Positions 16,216-24,438 of a stretch of DNA of 64,000 nt are shown here, piece after piece. The notes below the pieces were generated by a model. That model was not told the origin of the DNA. It saw nothing but the letters and a program-made list of their open reading frames with translations, and ran no database searches. Location: NCBI RefSeq assembly GCF_003253995.1, contig NZ_QKZL01000015.1, positions 25,966-89,965 of the forward strand, given 5' to 3'. Within the stretch, counting starts at the first letter, position 1. The number at the start of each line of letters is the position of its first letter. Made by a program: the position numbers and the translations under genes. The stretch comes from Palleronia aestuarii. GTDB taxonomy: Bacteria; Pseudomonadota; Alphaproteobacteria; Rhodobacterales; Rhodobacteraceae.

Positions 16216-17397
16216 TTATCCGACCGTCACGTCGACAGCATGGCCGCGCCAACCGTTATGCCCGTAGCCGCGTTCGTTGGGCTCGAACGTCTCGGGTTGC
16301 GTATCGCCGTTGCCGTTGGTGGCGCGGCTCGCGAGCGTGTGGGTCCCAGCGTCCAGATCCGCGACGAGGACGAAGGGCCGCCAGGCATAGGGACCCATGT
16401 CGGGGCCGAGGAACTGGGCCTCCTGCCAGCTCTCGCCACCGTCGGTGGAGACCTCCACCCCCGTCACAGCGCTGGTGCCACCCATGGCGAGACCTTCGAT
16501 CCTGACCTCGCCCGTTTCGGCATCCTCAAGCGGGCCGGTGATCCAGGACTTGACGCTCATCTCGTACATCGAGGGCTGGGACGGGTCGCCCGAGACGCCC
16601 ACGGGACGGACGCGGTAGCCGGTCTGCTGGATCGCGGCGGGGCTCTCCTCGGCGGTGAAGGCGAGCCGTTTGAGATATTTGACGTTGTTGACGCCGTAAT
16701 AGCCCGGAACGATCAACCGCAGGGGGCCGCCATGGGCCAGCGGTACCGGCTCGCCGTTCATGTCCCAGGCCAGGATCGCCTGCTCCATCGCCTCCACGGG
16801 CACGGAGCGTTCGACCTGGATGCTCTCGGGTGGCAGGCCCTCGGGGATCTCCTCACCCCCGGTGCCGGTCAGGAAAACCATGTCGGCCGCAACGCCGCCC
16901 AGGGCTTCAGCCACGGCGCGGACCGGAACCCCCGTCCAGATCACGTTGCCGGCCGCGCCGGTCGCCCATTGCGACCCGCTCGCCTCGTGATCGAAGAACG
17001 CCCGCCCGTTGCCCGAGCATTGCAGAACCGCGACCACGGTTTCCGACCCGAGCAACTTCAACTCGCCGAGCGTCATCGAGCCGGGCTCGGCGACGCCTTC
17101 GATCGACACTTCCCAGGCGTCGCGGTCGGCGACGATTTCCTCGGAGGGTGCCGGCAGGTTGTTGCGGATGTAGAGGTCGCTCGACGGCGTCACGAGCGCG
17201 TCGCCTTGCGCGGCGCGCATGGTCTCCAGCGTCTCGTCGGTGTGGACGATCATGTCGCCCGCGTCCTTCCAGGCGACATAGGCGGGCAGTTTACCGCCTT
17301 CCTGCGCGATTGCCGGCAAGCCTGTCACGGCTGCGCCGGCAAGGCCGGCCGAGCCGATCAGGAACTGGCGGCGTTTCACCGGATATACAGTGGTCAT
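16216..17397 (-). CDS. sorA: Periplasmic molybdopterin sulfite dehydrogenase (SorA/SorT type)
   Basis: 393 residues from ATG 17397, with GGAGG five bases upstream. A Tat signal begins VKRRQFLIGSAGLAG, so it is exported folded with its cofactor. The Mo ligand is Cys127 in VLQCSGNGRAFF. Other sulfite-oxidase-family marks are WTGVPVRAVAEAL, HGGPLRLIVPGYYGVNNVKYL (cofactor and substrate arginines) and the C-terminal dimer domain GVEVSTDGGESWQEAQF. It oxidises sulfite to sulfate and donates electrons to cytochrome c. SoxC is a relative but usually sits with soxD, which is absent here. Expression is probably from the ECF-type promoter at 17443-17469. Confidence 0.9.
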   Translation of the reverse strand: MTTVYPVKRRQFLIGSAGLAGAAVTGLPAIAQEGGKLPAYVAWKDAGDMIVHTDETLETMRAAQGDALVTPSSDLYIRNNLPAPSEEIVADRDAWEVSIEGVAEPGSMTLGELKLLGSETVVAVLQCSGNGRAFFDHEASGSQWATGAAGNVIWTGVPVRAVAEALGGVAADMVFLTGTGGEEIPEGLPPESIQVERSVPVEAMEQAILAWDMNGEPVPLAHGGPLRLIVPGYYGVNNVKYLKRLAFTAEESPAAIQQTGYRVRPVGVSGDPSQPSMYEMSVKSWITGPLEDAETGEVRIEGLAMGGTSAVTGVEVSTDGGESWQEAQFLGPDMGPYAWRPFVLVADLDAGTHTLASRATNGNGDTQPETFEPNERGYGHNGWRGHAVDVTVG

Positions 17398-17442
17398 GAT
17401 GTCCTCCCTTCGTGTTCTGAGCCACACTGTGCTCGACGGAAA

Positions 17443-17469
17443 GACGGCCGGCCCGCATGAATTATTCCC
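17443..17469 (-). promoter_or_regulatory. Predicted ECF-sigma promoter of the sulfite dehydrogenase operon
   Basis: On the minus strand GGGAAT (17464-17469) and CGTC (17443-17446) are exactly 17 bases apart, about 45 bases before the ATG. GGAAT-type -35 and CGT-type -10 elements with 16-17 bp spacing are typical of ECF promoters. The same pattern and spacing recur at 18392-18418 and 18476-18502. Confidence 0.65.
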
Positions 17470-17496
17470 TCGCGACGAAAAGTCTCCGTCGCGAGG
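17468..17496 (-). terminator. Hairpin after the AcfC-like gene
   Basis: Perfect 10-bp arms CCTCGCGACG (17468-17477) and CGTCGCGAGG (17487-17496) around a 9-base loop, 20 bp past the stop of the binding-protein gene. It slightly overlaps the -35 of the sorA promoter, so termination and initiation are packed together. Confidence 0.6.
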
Positions 17497-17516
17497 TCCC
17501 GGCCGGGGGGGAGCGC

Positions 17517-18338
17517 CTACCTCTGCCAGCCTTCGGTGGCCATGAGTTCCTGCGCCTCATCGGTCACGAGAAAGTCCAGAAAGTCCTGCGCCGCCGGGTC
17601 CGCGTTTGGGGAGATCACGACGTTCACGTCGCGCCAGATTTTCCGGGCGTCGTCGAGTTCCACCATTTCAAGCACGTCCTGATGGGTCAGCGGCCAGTTC
17701 GGCCAGGTTATCCACGCATCGGCATCCTGGTCCTGGAACTCTTGGAAGCTCGCTCCGGAGCCGAGAGCGTAGGCGACGATGTTCTTTCGAAACGCCGCGA
17801 TGTCGTCGAGCCGCCCGAGACGGCCCGCCACGTCCTCCCAGGTTCCCGTGCCGGAAGTGTTGTAGACTCCCGCTCCTTCGGTCACGACGATGCTGATATC
17901 TTCATCGAGGAGATCGTCGAAGCCCTCGATACCCTTTGGGTTACCCGCCTTCACGGCGATGACGACGGGACGGATGTAGATCGGCTCGACCTCGGCATGA
18001 TCAAAGGCCGGATAGGTCAGCAGGAACGCAGTCATCGATTGCTCCGACGTGCCCCAAAGGATGTCGGCATCGGCCTGGGCGTCAGCACTCCAGTCCGCTT
18101 CAGGCCCGGCAACGATCTCGACTTCCGTACCGGTCTCTTCCTGCCAGACATCGGCGACCTTCTGGAACGCGGTATGCGGGCCGCCTGCGCCATAGAGCTT
18201 GACGATGCCGTCCTCAGGCGCGTGGGTGATGGCGGGATCCGCGAGATCCGTCTCGCCGACACGGTCGGAGAAGACATCGGCGGCCACCGGCAGAGCCGCG
18301 ACTGTCGTGGTGGCGATGAGCATGGTTAGACGATTCAT
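17517..18338 (-). CDS. AcfC-like periplasmic anion-binding protein
   Basis: 273 residues with a signal peptide (MLIATTTVAALPVAADVFS). The mature protein has the type 2 periplasmic-binding fold: IVKLYGAGGPHTAFQKVADV, ADILWGTSEQSMTAFL, YIRPVVIAVKAGNPKGI, VVTEGAGVYNTSGTGTWED and ADAWITWPNWPLTH. These match accessory colonisation factor AcfC, a relative of sulfate-binding proteins. No ABC permease or ATPase is beside it, so it may deliver ligand to another system or act as a periplasmic sulfite/sulfate buffer or sensor for the anti-sigma factor. It has its own ECF-type promoter. Confidence 0.8.
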   Translation of the reverse strand: MNRLTMLIATTTVAALPVAADVFSDRVGETDLADPAITHAPEDGIVKLYGAGGPHTAFQKVADVWQEETGTEVEIVAGPEADWSADAQADADILWGTSEQSMTAFLLTYPAFDHAEVEPIYIRPVVIAVKAGNPKGIEGFDDLLDEDISIVVTEGAGVYNTSGTGTWEDVAGRLGRLDDIAAFRKNIVAYALGSGASFQEFQDQDADAWITWPNWPLTHQDVLEMVELDDARKIWRDVNVVISPNADPAAQDFLDFLVTDEAQELMATEGWQR

Positions 18339-18391
18339 GGAACTTCCCTTGGCGTGTATTGCGACGGTGAATTGGATCCGTCATTCGAACT

Positions 18392-18418
18392 GACGTTCCA
18401 AGGGCGCGGCCCATTCCC
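18392..18418 (-). promoter_or_regulatory. Predicted ECF-sigma promoter of the AcfC-like gene
   Basis: Minus-strand GGGAAT (18413-18418), 17-base spacer, CGTC (18392-18395), about 55 bases before the start. The -10 overlaps a near-palindrome CGTCATTCGAACTGACG (18379-18395), a possible additional operator. Faces away from the promoter at 18476. Confidence 0.65.
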
Positions 18419-18475
18419 GGACAGACACTCACAGTCGCGTCATCAGAGGGCGCGAAAAGAGATACAGAAAGCTGC

Positions 18476-18502
18476 GGGAATACTTGGCCCGGGTCGCACG
18501 TC
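18476..18502 (+). promoter_or_regulatory. Predicted ECF-sigma promoter of the exporter/glycosylase operon
   Basis: GGGAAT (18476-18481), 17-base spacer, CGTC (18499-18502) on the plus strand, about 60 bases before the exporter ATG at 18565. It has the same elements and spacing as the two minus-strand promoters in this cluster. Confidence 0.65.
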
Positions 18503-18564
18503 TGTCGGGTACGTGTCCCCGAGGGGGACGTGTGGATATTCCGACAATCGGACGAAAGCCTTCA

Positions 18565-19581
18565 ATGACAGACACCACCGCCGATGCGGGTCAGAGCAGC
18601 TCGATCTGGCCCGGCCTCGCCCTCACCGCCCTGATCGCCGCCGCCGCCTTCGGGCTGCGCCGCGTCCCCGGGGTAAACGCGTTCTCGCCGCTGATCCTGT
18701 CGATCCTGCTCGGCATGGCACTGCACAACACCATCGGCACGCCGGGCGCGGCGAAGCCCGGCGTCACCGTCTCGCTGAAGGTCATTCTGAAGGCCGGGAT
18801 CGTGCTACTGGGCCTGCAGCTCACCGTTGGCCAGGTCATCGAGGTCGGCCTACGTGGCGTGGGTATTATCGCGGCCGCGCTCATCGCGACGTTCCTCTTT
18901 ACCAAGTGGCTCGGGCGGCAACTCGGGGTAGGCGCCAAGCTCACCGAGCTGATCGCCGCCGGCACCTCGATCTGCGGCGCCTCCGCCGTGATCGCCACCA
19001 ACACCGTCACACGGGCCTCCGACGAGGACGTGGCCTATGCGGTGGCCTGCGTGACTGTATTCGGTTCGCTGTCGATGGTGTTGATCCCGGTGGTCGAGGC
19101 GACGGTGCTTCATCTCGGCCCCGATGCCTACGGGCTTTGGACCGGTGCAGTCATCCACGAGGTGGCCCAGGTGGTCGCCGCCGCCTTCCAGCAGGGCGAC
19201 GCGGCCGGGCATACGGGGACGATCGCCAAGCTCACCCGGGTGATGATGCTGGCGCCTCTGGTCCTGACGCTCGGCCTTCTGGCCAGGCGGCGAAACGAGG
19301 GAGCCTCGGGTGCCGGCGCCCCGATTCCGTGGTTCGTTCTTGGCTTCGTCGCCATGGTGGGGATCGCCTCGTTGGGGATCGTGCCAACGGCTGCGGAGCC
19401 CTGGCACAAGGGCCTGACCCAGTTCCTCCTGGCCATGGCGCTCGCGGCGATGGGGCTCGAGACGGACATTCGCAAGCTCGCGGCCGAGGGCGCGCGGCCC
19501 GCGCTCCTCGGGGCGACGTCGTGGCTCTTCATCGTCGCGCTCGGGCTTGGTCTCGTTCTTCTTCTCGGGCCGAACGGGTGA
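18565..19581 (+). CDS. YeiH/UPF0324-family membrane exporter (putative sulfate/sulfite exporter)
   Basis: 338 residues from ATG 18565 (MTDTTADAG); in-frame codons further upstream lie in the promoter. About ten membrane helices. Family landmarks are [54 protein letters not shown], and [18 protein letters not shown]. Databases name the family putative sulfate exporter; relatives next to sulfur-oxidation genes are thought to move sulfite or sulfate out of the cytoplasm. Here it would lower internal sulfite. Its last bases overlap the next gene's start. Confidence 0.85.
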   Translation: MTDTTADAGQSSSIWPGLALTALIAAAAFGLRRVPGVNAFSPLILSILLGMALHNTIGTPGAAKPGVTVSLKVILKAGIVLLGLQLTVGQVIEVGLRGVGIIAAALIATFLFTKWLGRQLGVGAKLTELIAAGTSICGASAVIATNTVTRASDEDVAYAVACVTVFGSLSMVLIPVVEATVLHLGPDAYGLWTGAVIHEVAQVVAAAFQQGDAAGHTGTIAKLTRVMMLAPLVLTLGLLARRRNEGASGAGAPIPWFVLGFVAMVGIASLGIVPTAAEPWHKGLTQFLLAMALAAMGLETDIRKLAAEGARPALLGATSWLFIVALGLGLVLLLGPNG

Positions 19582-20180
19582 CGGAGGAGCTTGCAAACGC
19601 CGCCTCCCGGTCCCGGCGCCTTGCAGCATTGGATGCGCCGCACATGGCCGCGCTCAACGGCTATGCGGAGGGCCTGCGCACGGACGGCCGCGGCGTGCCG
19701 TGGTTCGATCCGCACGATGGCGGCGCGGCGGCACAGTGCCTGATCCTTCTGGAACGGCCCGCGCGGCTTGGGGAGACGCCCCGGTTCGTCTCGTGTGACA
19801 ACCCTGTACCGGCGCAGCGCAACCTACGCCGGTTCCTGGCGGAGGCGGGGCTGACCCGTCGGCGGATCGTGATCTGGAACGCCGTGCCCTGGCTGCCGCC
19901 TGCGGACGCAGTGCGCAACGCAGCACCCCGCGCTGCCGAAATTCGTGAGGGGCTGACCCGTCTCCCGGCGCTACTGAAGCTGCTGCCCGCGCTGCAGGTG
20001 GTCGTGCTGGCCGGACGGGTCCCGGGACGCGCCGCGTCCCTGTGCACGGTCCCTGTCGTACAGGTTCCGCACCCGTCGCCGGTCAACGTGAACGCCAACC
20101 CATCAGCGCGAGGTCGAATCGTGGCTGGGCTTTCTCAAGCCGCATCGAAAACAGAATGTCCGACGACTGGCCGTCACTAG
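19578..20180 (+). CDS. Uracil-DNA-glycosylase-superfamily protein
   Basis: 200 residues from GTG 19578, overlapping the exporter stop in a GTGA, so the two are co-translated. The fold marks are [20 protein letters not shown] (strand with the catalytic-pocket region), [45 protein letters not shown] and [10 protein letters not shown] (the HPSP loop that enters DNA). This is the pattern of small UDG-superfamily proteins. The enzyme would remove uracil from DNA. Uracil arises from cytosine by bisulfite-driven deamination, which makes the coupling to a sulfite cargo striking. The activity is inferred from fold only; some family members are untested. Confidence 0.75.
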   Translation: MTEELANAASRSRRLAALDAPHMAALNGYAEGLRTDGRGVPWFDPHDGGAAAQCLILLERPARLGETPRFVSCDNPVPAQRNLRRFLAEAGLTRRRIVIWNAVPWLPPADAVRNAAPRAAEIREGLTRLPALLKLLPALQVVVLAGRVPGRAASLCTVPVVQVPHPSPVNVNANPSARGRIVAGLSQAASKTECPTTGRH

Positions 20181-20268
20181 AGCACGGCACTGGTAGACTA
20201 TGTGGCTCCGCCAATCAGTTCCTTGGGACGGACGTACATACACGGCGCAGCGAATGTCGGCTCCCGCT

Positions 20269-23154
20269 TTATCCCTTGGGCCATTTGTACTCCCCGGTCA
20301 GCAAGATGTGCCCCCAGCCGAGGGGCGAGGTATGCGCCAGGAGGTCGGGCGGGACTGGCAGTCCTGCGCGCCGGCGCCGAATGACGGCCTCTCCCAGCCG
20401 GGCCGTGTTCCAGTAGATCACGATGGCGGTCAGCAGGTTGAGCGCAGCCATCCGGTAATGCTGTCCTTCGGCCGTGCGGTCGCGGATCTCGCCCTGGCGG
20501 CCGATCCTGAGCGCGTTCTTCAACGCATGATGCGCCTCGCCCTTGTTGAGGCCGATCTGGGCGCGGCGTTGCATGTCGGTGTCCAGCACCCATTCGATCA
20601 TGAAGAGCGTCCGCTCGACGCGACCCACCTCGCGGAGCGCCGTAGCCAGGTCGTTCTGCCGGGGATAGGAGGCGAGCTTTCGCAGGATCTGGCTGGGCGC
20701 GATGGTTCCGGCCGTCATGGTCGCGGCCACCCTCAGGATATCCGGCCAGTTGGCGGCAATCAGGTTCTCGCGGATCATGCCACCGGACAGACCCCTTAAG
20801 TTCGATGGCATGGCTTTCGGATCGAAGACGTGGAGACGCCTGGATGGCAGGTCGCGGATGCGCGGAATGAACCGGTGACCGAGGATCGCGGTGACGGCGA
20901 AGACGTGATCAGTGAAGCCGCCGGTATCGGCATATTGCTCCCGGATCCGCTTGCCGGTTTCGGTGTTCAGCAGTCCATCCAGAATATACGGCGCCTCGCT
21001 GACCGTGGCCGGAATGGTCTGGGACGCGAAGGGCGCGAACTGGTCGGACACATGGGTATAGACCTTCAGGCCCGGCTCGGGCCCGTATCTCGCGTTGACG
21101 AGGTTCATCGCCTCGCCCTGCCGGGTGGTGGGGAAGAACTGGCCATCACTGGAGGCGGTTGTGCCCAGGCCCCAGACGTGGGCCATCGGCAGATTGGCCT
21201 GCGCCTCGACCACGCCGGCCAGCGCGCGGGCGTAGGCGTCGCTTTCCAGGTGCCAGCGGGAGAGCCGCAGCAATTCCCAGAAGCCGTGGGAATTGCTCGC
21301 CTCGGCCATCTTGCTCAGACCAAGGTTCAGCCCCTCGGCCAGGAGCAAGTTCAGCAAGCCGATCCGGTCCTTTGGCGGGGCGCCGGTCCGCAGATGCGGG
21401 AAGTGTTCGGTGAACCTGGTCTCCCGGTCCACGTCCAGCAGGATGTCGGTGATCCGCGTCTCCGGGATCCGGCGGTAGAGATCGACCAGGAGGTCGTCGG
21501 CCCCGGGCGGTACCGATGTCGGCAATCGGCTGAGCTGCAGAACACCATTCTCGATCGATCCGCTTGGGATCGCGCCCGACCGTGCGGCACGGCCCAGTCG
21601 TTCGAGGCCGAGGTCCATCCGAGCCCGGCGATCGCTCAACCAGTCGTCGGGATCGAGGGGAACGGCGAGACACGGGCTTTCCTTCGCTGCTTGGGCTGGC
21701 ACCAATACCTGTTTCATGTCGCCGTAGCGCCGGGAGTCCGCCAGCCAGATGTCGCCCGAGCGGAACGCATCGCGCAGGTGGAACATGACCGCGACCTCCC
21801 AGAGCCGATCGTCCCCGGCCACCTGGTCTTTCAGGTGCCGGTGCCACTTCGACGTGCGCCGCAGGAACTGCGTCGGCTGGCTGTGAGCCTTGCTGGACCG
21901 GATCACGTCCGCGACTGCGAGGAGAGGTCTGGCCACCTCCGCCCCGTCGATCTCGAGGAGACGCAGCATGCGGGGGGCGTAACGGCGGAACCTCCGGTGC
22001 CCTTGCCCGACATGGGAGATCGGGTCCGACGACAGCGTGTCCGTCAATCGGGCCGCAACGGCCACGAGCGATTGCAGGTCCGTCCATCCCGGGCTGAACG
22101 AGATCGCCCCGTCGAGGGACGCGCCGTCGGTCTTCGCCTCGAGAAGCGCCGTGCCCATGTCACGGAACGCGCGCAGGGTCTTTCGGACCGCCGGTTGCGC
22201 CCCGTCCAGCTCCGCATCGCTTAACCGGGCCGCGTCCCGCCACGTCCTGCCGACGATCCGGTCGTGGGTCTCGACCACGGCATCCGCGATCGCGCGCCGC
22301 CACTCCGCCACGCAGACGACGAGGATTGCGTGGCGCCGATCGTCCGGGAGATCGCGAAGTCCATCCGCATAGTAGCGCTCGCCCTGGCGGCGAAGCCGGG
22401 TGATGCGATGCTCGGGAACGCCTCGCAAGGCCTCAGCCGGGAGTTCGAAGCGTTGCAGGACATCCAGCCGATCCAGCAGCCGACGCGCCCCGGCCGAGTT
22501 GCTCCCAACCTCGAACTGGCGCAACCAGACGAACCGGGTTAGCCGATCCTCCATCATGTCCCTCAGCAAGGCGTCGAGAGCCCTGCGGAGATCGTCGCTC
22601 AGGCGATTGGCGATCCGCGCCTCGATCCGGCGCTCGGCCACGACGAGGGCGTCGGCACAAAGCCGTTCGATGGTGGAGATGGCCGGCAGGATCGTCCGGG
22701 TCCGGCGACATTCCTCGATGAAACGGTGGGCGATATCCTCGTTCGAAATGGCGAGTTCGGCCTGATCCTCGAGCCAGGTCTGCATGTGCCGGACTCCCAG
22801 GCCCGAGAGGGACCGGTAGCCGTAGATCTTCCGCAGCGCCGCCATGTGCTCATGTCGCGTTTCCTCCCGCGCGGCGTAGTCGTCGAGATCGGCGTCCCTC
22901 AGACCGAGCTGGGCGGCGAGGAAGCGGGTGATCTCGGCCGGGATGAGTTCTTCCGGCAAGAGAGCGCGTCCGGGGTAGCGCAGCGCACAGAGCTGCAGGG
23001 CGAAGCCCAACCGGTTCCGCGGCCGGCGGCGCTGGTTGGTATTTGCGAGGTCCTCGTCCGAGAGCGTGTAGTGCTTCAGTAGCCGCGCGTTGTCCGTGGG
23101 GAGACCGAACAACACGTCCCTTTGCTTCGATGTCAGGATGGTCCTGCGGGCCAT
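20269..23154 (-). CDS. tnpA: Tn3-family transposase
   Basis: 961 residues, the usual length for Tn3 transposases. N-terminal DNA-binding part (SKQRDVLFGLPTDNARLLKH, RRRPRNRLGFALQLCALRYP) and the C-terminal catalytic core with SSDGQFFPTT (DDE Asp region), GLKVYTHVSDQFAPF, EAPYILDGLLNTET and LFMIEWVLDTDMQRRAQIGL (Glu region), then HALKNALRIGRQGEIRDR. It replicates the transposon by cointegrate formation using the 38-bp ends. It looks intact. Confidence 0.93.
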   Translation of the reverse strand: MARRTILTSKQRDVLFGLPTDNARLLKHYTLSDEDLANTNQRRRPRNRLGFALQLCALRYPGRALLPEELIPAEITRFLAAQLGLRDADLDDYAAREETRHEHMAALRKIYGYRSLSGLGVRHMQTWLEDQAELAISNEDIAHRFIEECRRTRTILPAISTIERLCADALVVAERRIEARIANRLSDDLRRALDALLRDMMEDRLTRFVWLRQFEVGSNSAGARRLLDRLDVLQRFELPAEALRGVPEHRITRLRRQGERYYADGLRDLPDDRRHAILVVCVAEWRRAIADAVVETHDRIVGRTWRDAARLSDAELDGAQPAVRKTLRAFRDMGTALLEAKTDGASLDGAISFSPGWTDLQSLVAVAARLTDTLSSDPISHVGQGHRRFRRYAPRMLRLLEIDGAEVARPLLAVADVIRSSKAHSQPTQFLRRTSKWHRHLKDQVAGDDRLWEVAVMFHLRDAFRSGDIWLADSRRYGDMKQVLVPAQAAKESPCLAVPLDPDDWLSDRRARMDLGLERLGRAARSGAIPSGSIENGVLQLSRLPTSVPPGADDLLVDLYRRIPETRITDILLDVDRETRFTEHFPHLRTGAPPKDRIGLLNLLLAEGLNLGLSKMAEASNSHGFWELLRLSRWHLESDAYARALAGVVEAQANLPMAHVWGLGTTASSDGQFFPTTRQGEAMNLVNARYGPEPGLKVYTHVSDQFAPFASQTIPATVSEAPYILDGLLNTETGKRIREQYADTGGFTDHVFAVTAILGHRFIPRIRDLPSRRLHVFDPKAMPSNLRGLSGGMIRENLIAANWPDILRVAATMTAGTIAPSQILRKLASYPRQNDLATALREVGRVERTLFMIEWVLDTDMQRRAQIGLNKGEAHHALKNALRIGRQGEIRDRTAEGQHYRMAALNLLTAIVIYWNTARLGEAVIRRRRAGLPVPPDLLAHTSPLGWGHILLTGEYKWPKG

Positions 23155-23182
23155 GTTCCTTTTGCTCCCTTAGAAGCCTTTG

Positions 23183-23268
23183 CGTATCGTTGATTACGAT
23201 ACGGTTTGAGGAACGCCAGACATGCCAGGACATGCGGGTCTCCAAGATCTGTCCCAAACGATCGTTTG
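23183..23268. promoter_or_regulatory. Candidate res site between tnpA and tnpR
   Basis: The 120-bp gap between the divergent transposase and resolvase holds two dyads: CGTATCG/CGATACG around 7 bases (23183-23203) and the perfect 14-bp palindrome CAAACGATCGTTTG (23255-23268). Resolvase subsites in Tn3 elements are paired inverted half-sites in exactly this position, also serving as operator for both genes. Confidence 0.6.
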
Positions 23269-23274
23269 CGACGC

Positions 23275-23886
23275 ATGCTGATCGGCTACGCGCGGGTCTC
23301 GAAGGCCGACGGAAGCCAGTCCCTCGACCTGCAGCGGGACGCCCTGATCGCCGCGGGCGTCGGCGAGGACCAGATCTACTCGGACAGGGCCTCTGGGAAG
23401 ATAGACGCCCGGCCCGGCCTCGAAGCTTGTCTGAAGGCCCTCCGAAACGGCGACGTGCTGGTGATCTGGAAGCTTGACCGGATGGGGCGCAGCCTGCATC
23501 ACCTGGTGAAGACGGTCGCCGGTCTCTCCGAGCGCGGTGTCGGACTGAAGGTACTGACCGGCCAGGGCGCGCAGATCGACACGACCACGGCGCACGGGCG
23601 GCTTTCCTTCGGCATCTTCGCCTCCCTCGCCGAGTTCGAAAGCGAGCTGATCCGGGAACGGACCATGGCCGGGCTTGCCGCCGCACGGGCCCGAGGGCGG
23701 AAGGGAGGTCGCAAGTTCGCGCTGACCAAGGCCCAGCTACGCATGGCGCAGGCGGCGATGGCCAACCGCGATACCTCCGTGTCCGAACTCTGCAGGGAGC
23801 TGAAGATCAGGCCGGTGACGCTCTACCGATATGTGGATCCAGAGGGAAACCTGCGCGAGAACGGAAAGCGGCTTCTGGGGGTATGA
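23275..23886 (+). CDS. tnpR: Transposon resolvase (serine recombinase)
   Basis: 203 residues from ATG 23275 (MLIGYARVSKADGSQSLDLQ); the frame extends to 23206 through the res site, which is unlikely to be translated. Catalytic Ser in GYARVSK, then KLDRMGRSLHHLV, and FESELIRERTMAGLAAARAR. The C-terminal HTH reads TSVSELCRELKIRPVTLYRY. It resolves cointegrates at res. Divergent from tnpA as in Tn3-type elements. Confidence 0.92.
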   Translation: MLIGYARVSKADGSQSLDLQRDALIAAGVGEDQIYSDRASGKIDARPGLEACLKALRNGDVLVIWKLDRMGRSLHHLVKTVAGLSERGVGLKVLTGQGAQIDTTTAHGRLSFGIFASLAEFESELIRERTMAGLAAARARGRKGGRKFALTKAQLRMAQAAMANRDTSVSELCRELKIRPVTLYRYVDPEGNLRENGKRLLGV

Positions 23887-23918
23887 CGTCTGAAGGACTT
23901 CAGAGAGGAACGTCCGCC

Positions 23919-24161
23919 ATGGATCTCGACGACGACAAGATCGATGCGGCCGTGCTGGCCCTCCTGCGCCTGACCCTCCACGACGGCCGGCGCACCTGGA
24001 AGGGGTTCGACTGGGACAGCATGGACCGGTTGCACCGGAAGGGCTGGATCACCGATCCGGTGGGAAAGGCGAAATCGGTCGCCTTCACCGACGAAGGCTT
24101 GGAGCGATCCGAGCGCCTCCTGCAGCAGTTGTTTGGCAAGGGGGCCGAACCGGAGGCGTGA
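23919..24161 (+). CDS. DUF6429-family small protein
   Basis: 80 residues from ATG 23919 (preceded by AGAGAGGAACG). The sequence DKIDAAVLALLRLTLHDGRR, TWKGFDWDSMDRLHRKGWI then DPVGKAKSVAFTDEGL matches, from memory, DUF6429, a small cytoplasmic family often found as a passenger beside transposases. Function unknown. It lies between the resolvase and the right transposon end. Confidence 0.75.
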   Translation: MDLDDDKIDAAVLALLRLTLHDGRRTWKGFDWDSMDRLHRKGWITDPVGKAKSVAFTDEGLERSERLLQQLFGKGAEPEA

Positions 24162-24187
24162 GCGAACTCAAGGCGAGCCGCCTCGGC

Positions 24188-24225
24188 CTTAGCGTAGGAT
24201 TTCGCGCTCTCCTGCAAACGACCCG
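24188..24225 (-). repeat. Right terminal inverted repeat of the Tn3-family transposon
   Basis: Read on the minus strand it begins CGGGTCGTTTGC and ends CCTACGCTAAG. Relative to the left end it has C for G at the outermost base and C for T at one internal base. The altered tip may impair transposition. Confidence 0.82.
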
Positions 24226-24438
24226 TCACAGCAAGGCGTCTGTCGGAAGTGTCAAGGTCCGTTTCGAGCCCATAATTACCACGGCGTGCAGCTCCTGTTC
24301 ACATGTGCAGCGAGGCGCGCCTCGTCGCGCCGGCCCTTCGCCGCCGTTCCGGTAACATCCTTGGTTTCCCCAAAGTTGCCGTTCGTGCTTACTGCCGCGA
24401 CAACCCGGCCTGCACGGGAGTTTTCTTCTGCGCTGTTT

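Larger units (their letters stand above)
14406..24225. mobile_element. Tn3-family transposon carrying a sulfite-defence cargo
   Basis: Two inward-facing 38-bp inverted repeats bound the element. The left starts GGGGTCGTTTGCAGG and ends CCTACGCTAAG, the classical Tn3-family signature (GGGGTC at the tip, ACGCTAAG inside). The right (24188-24225) differs at the tip (C for the first G) and at one internal base. Inside lie a 961-residue Tn3 transposase, a divergent res site and resolvase, and a cargo of sigma/anti-sigma, sulfite dehydrogenase, exporter and DNA-repair genes. The 5-bp flanks (TGTCT left, TCACA right) are not a duplication, so the element has been rearranged since insertion or one end was exchanged. 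Confidence 0.8.

Noticed and set aside
16216..17397. SoxC of the thiosulfate-oxidising Sox system
   Set aside because: The enzyme family overlaps, but the partner is a small monohaem cytochrome rather than a dihaem SoxD, and no soxXYZAB genes are present; SorA/SorT fits better.
18354..19577. Plus-strand frame running into the UDG gene from 18354
   Set aside because: The upstream part lies in the exporter gene in another frame and is Arg/Gly junk; only the portion after GTG 19578 has UDG motifs.
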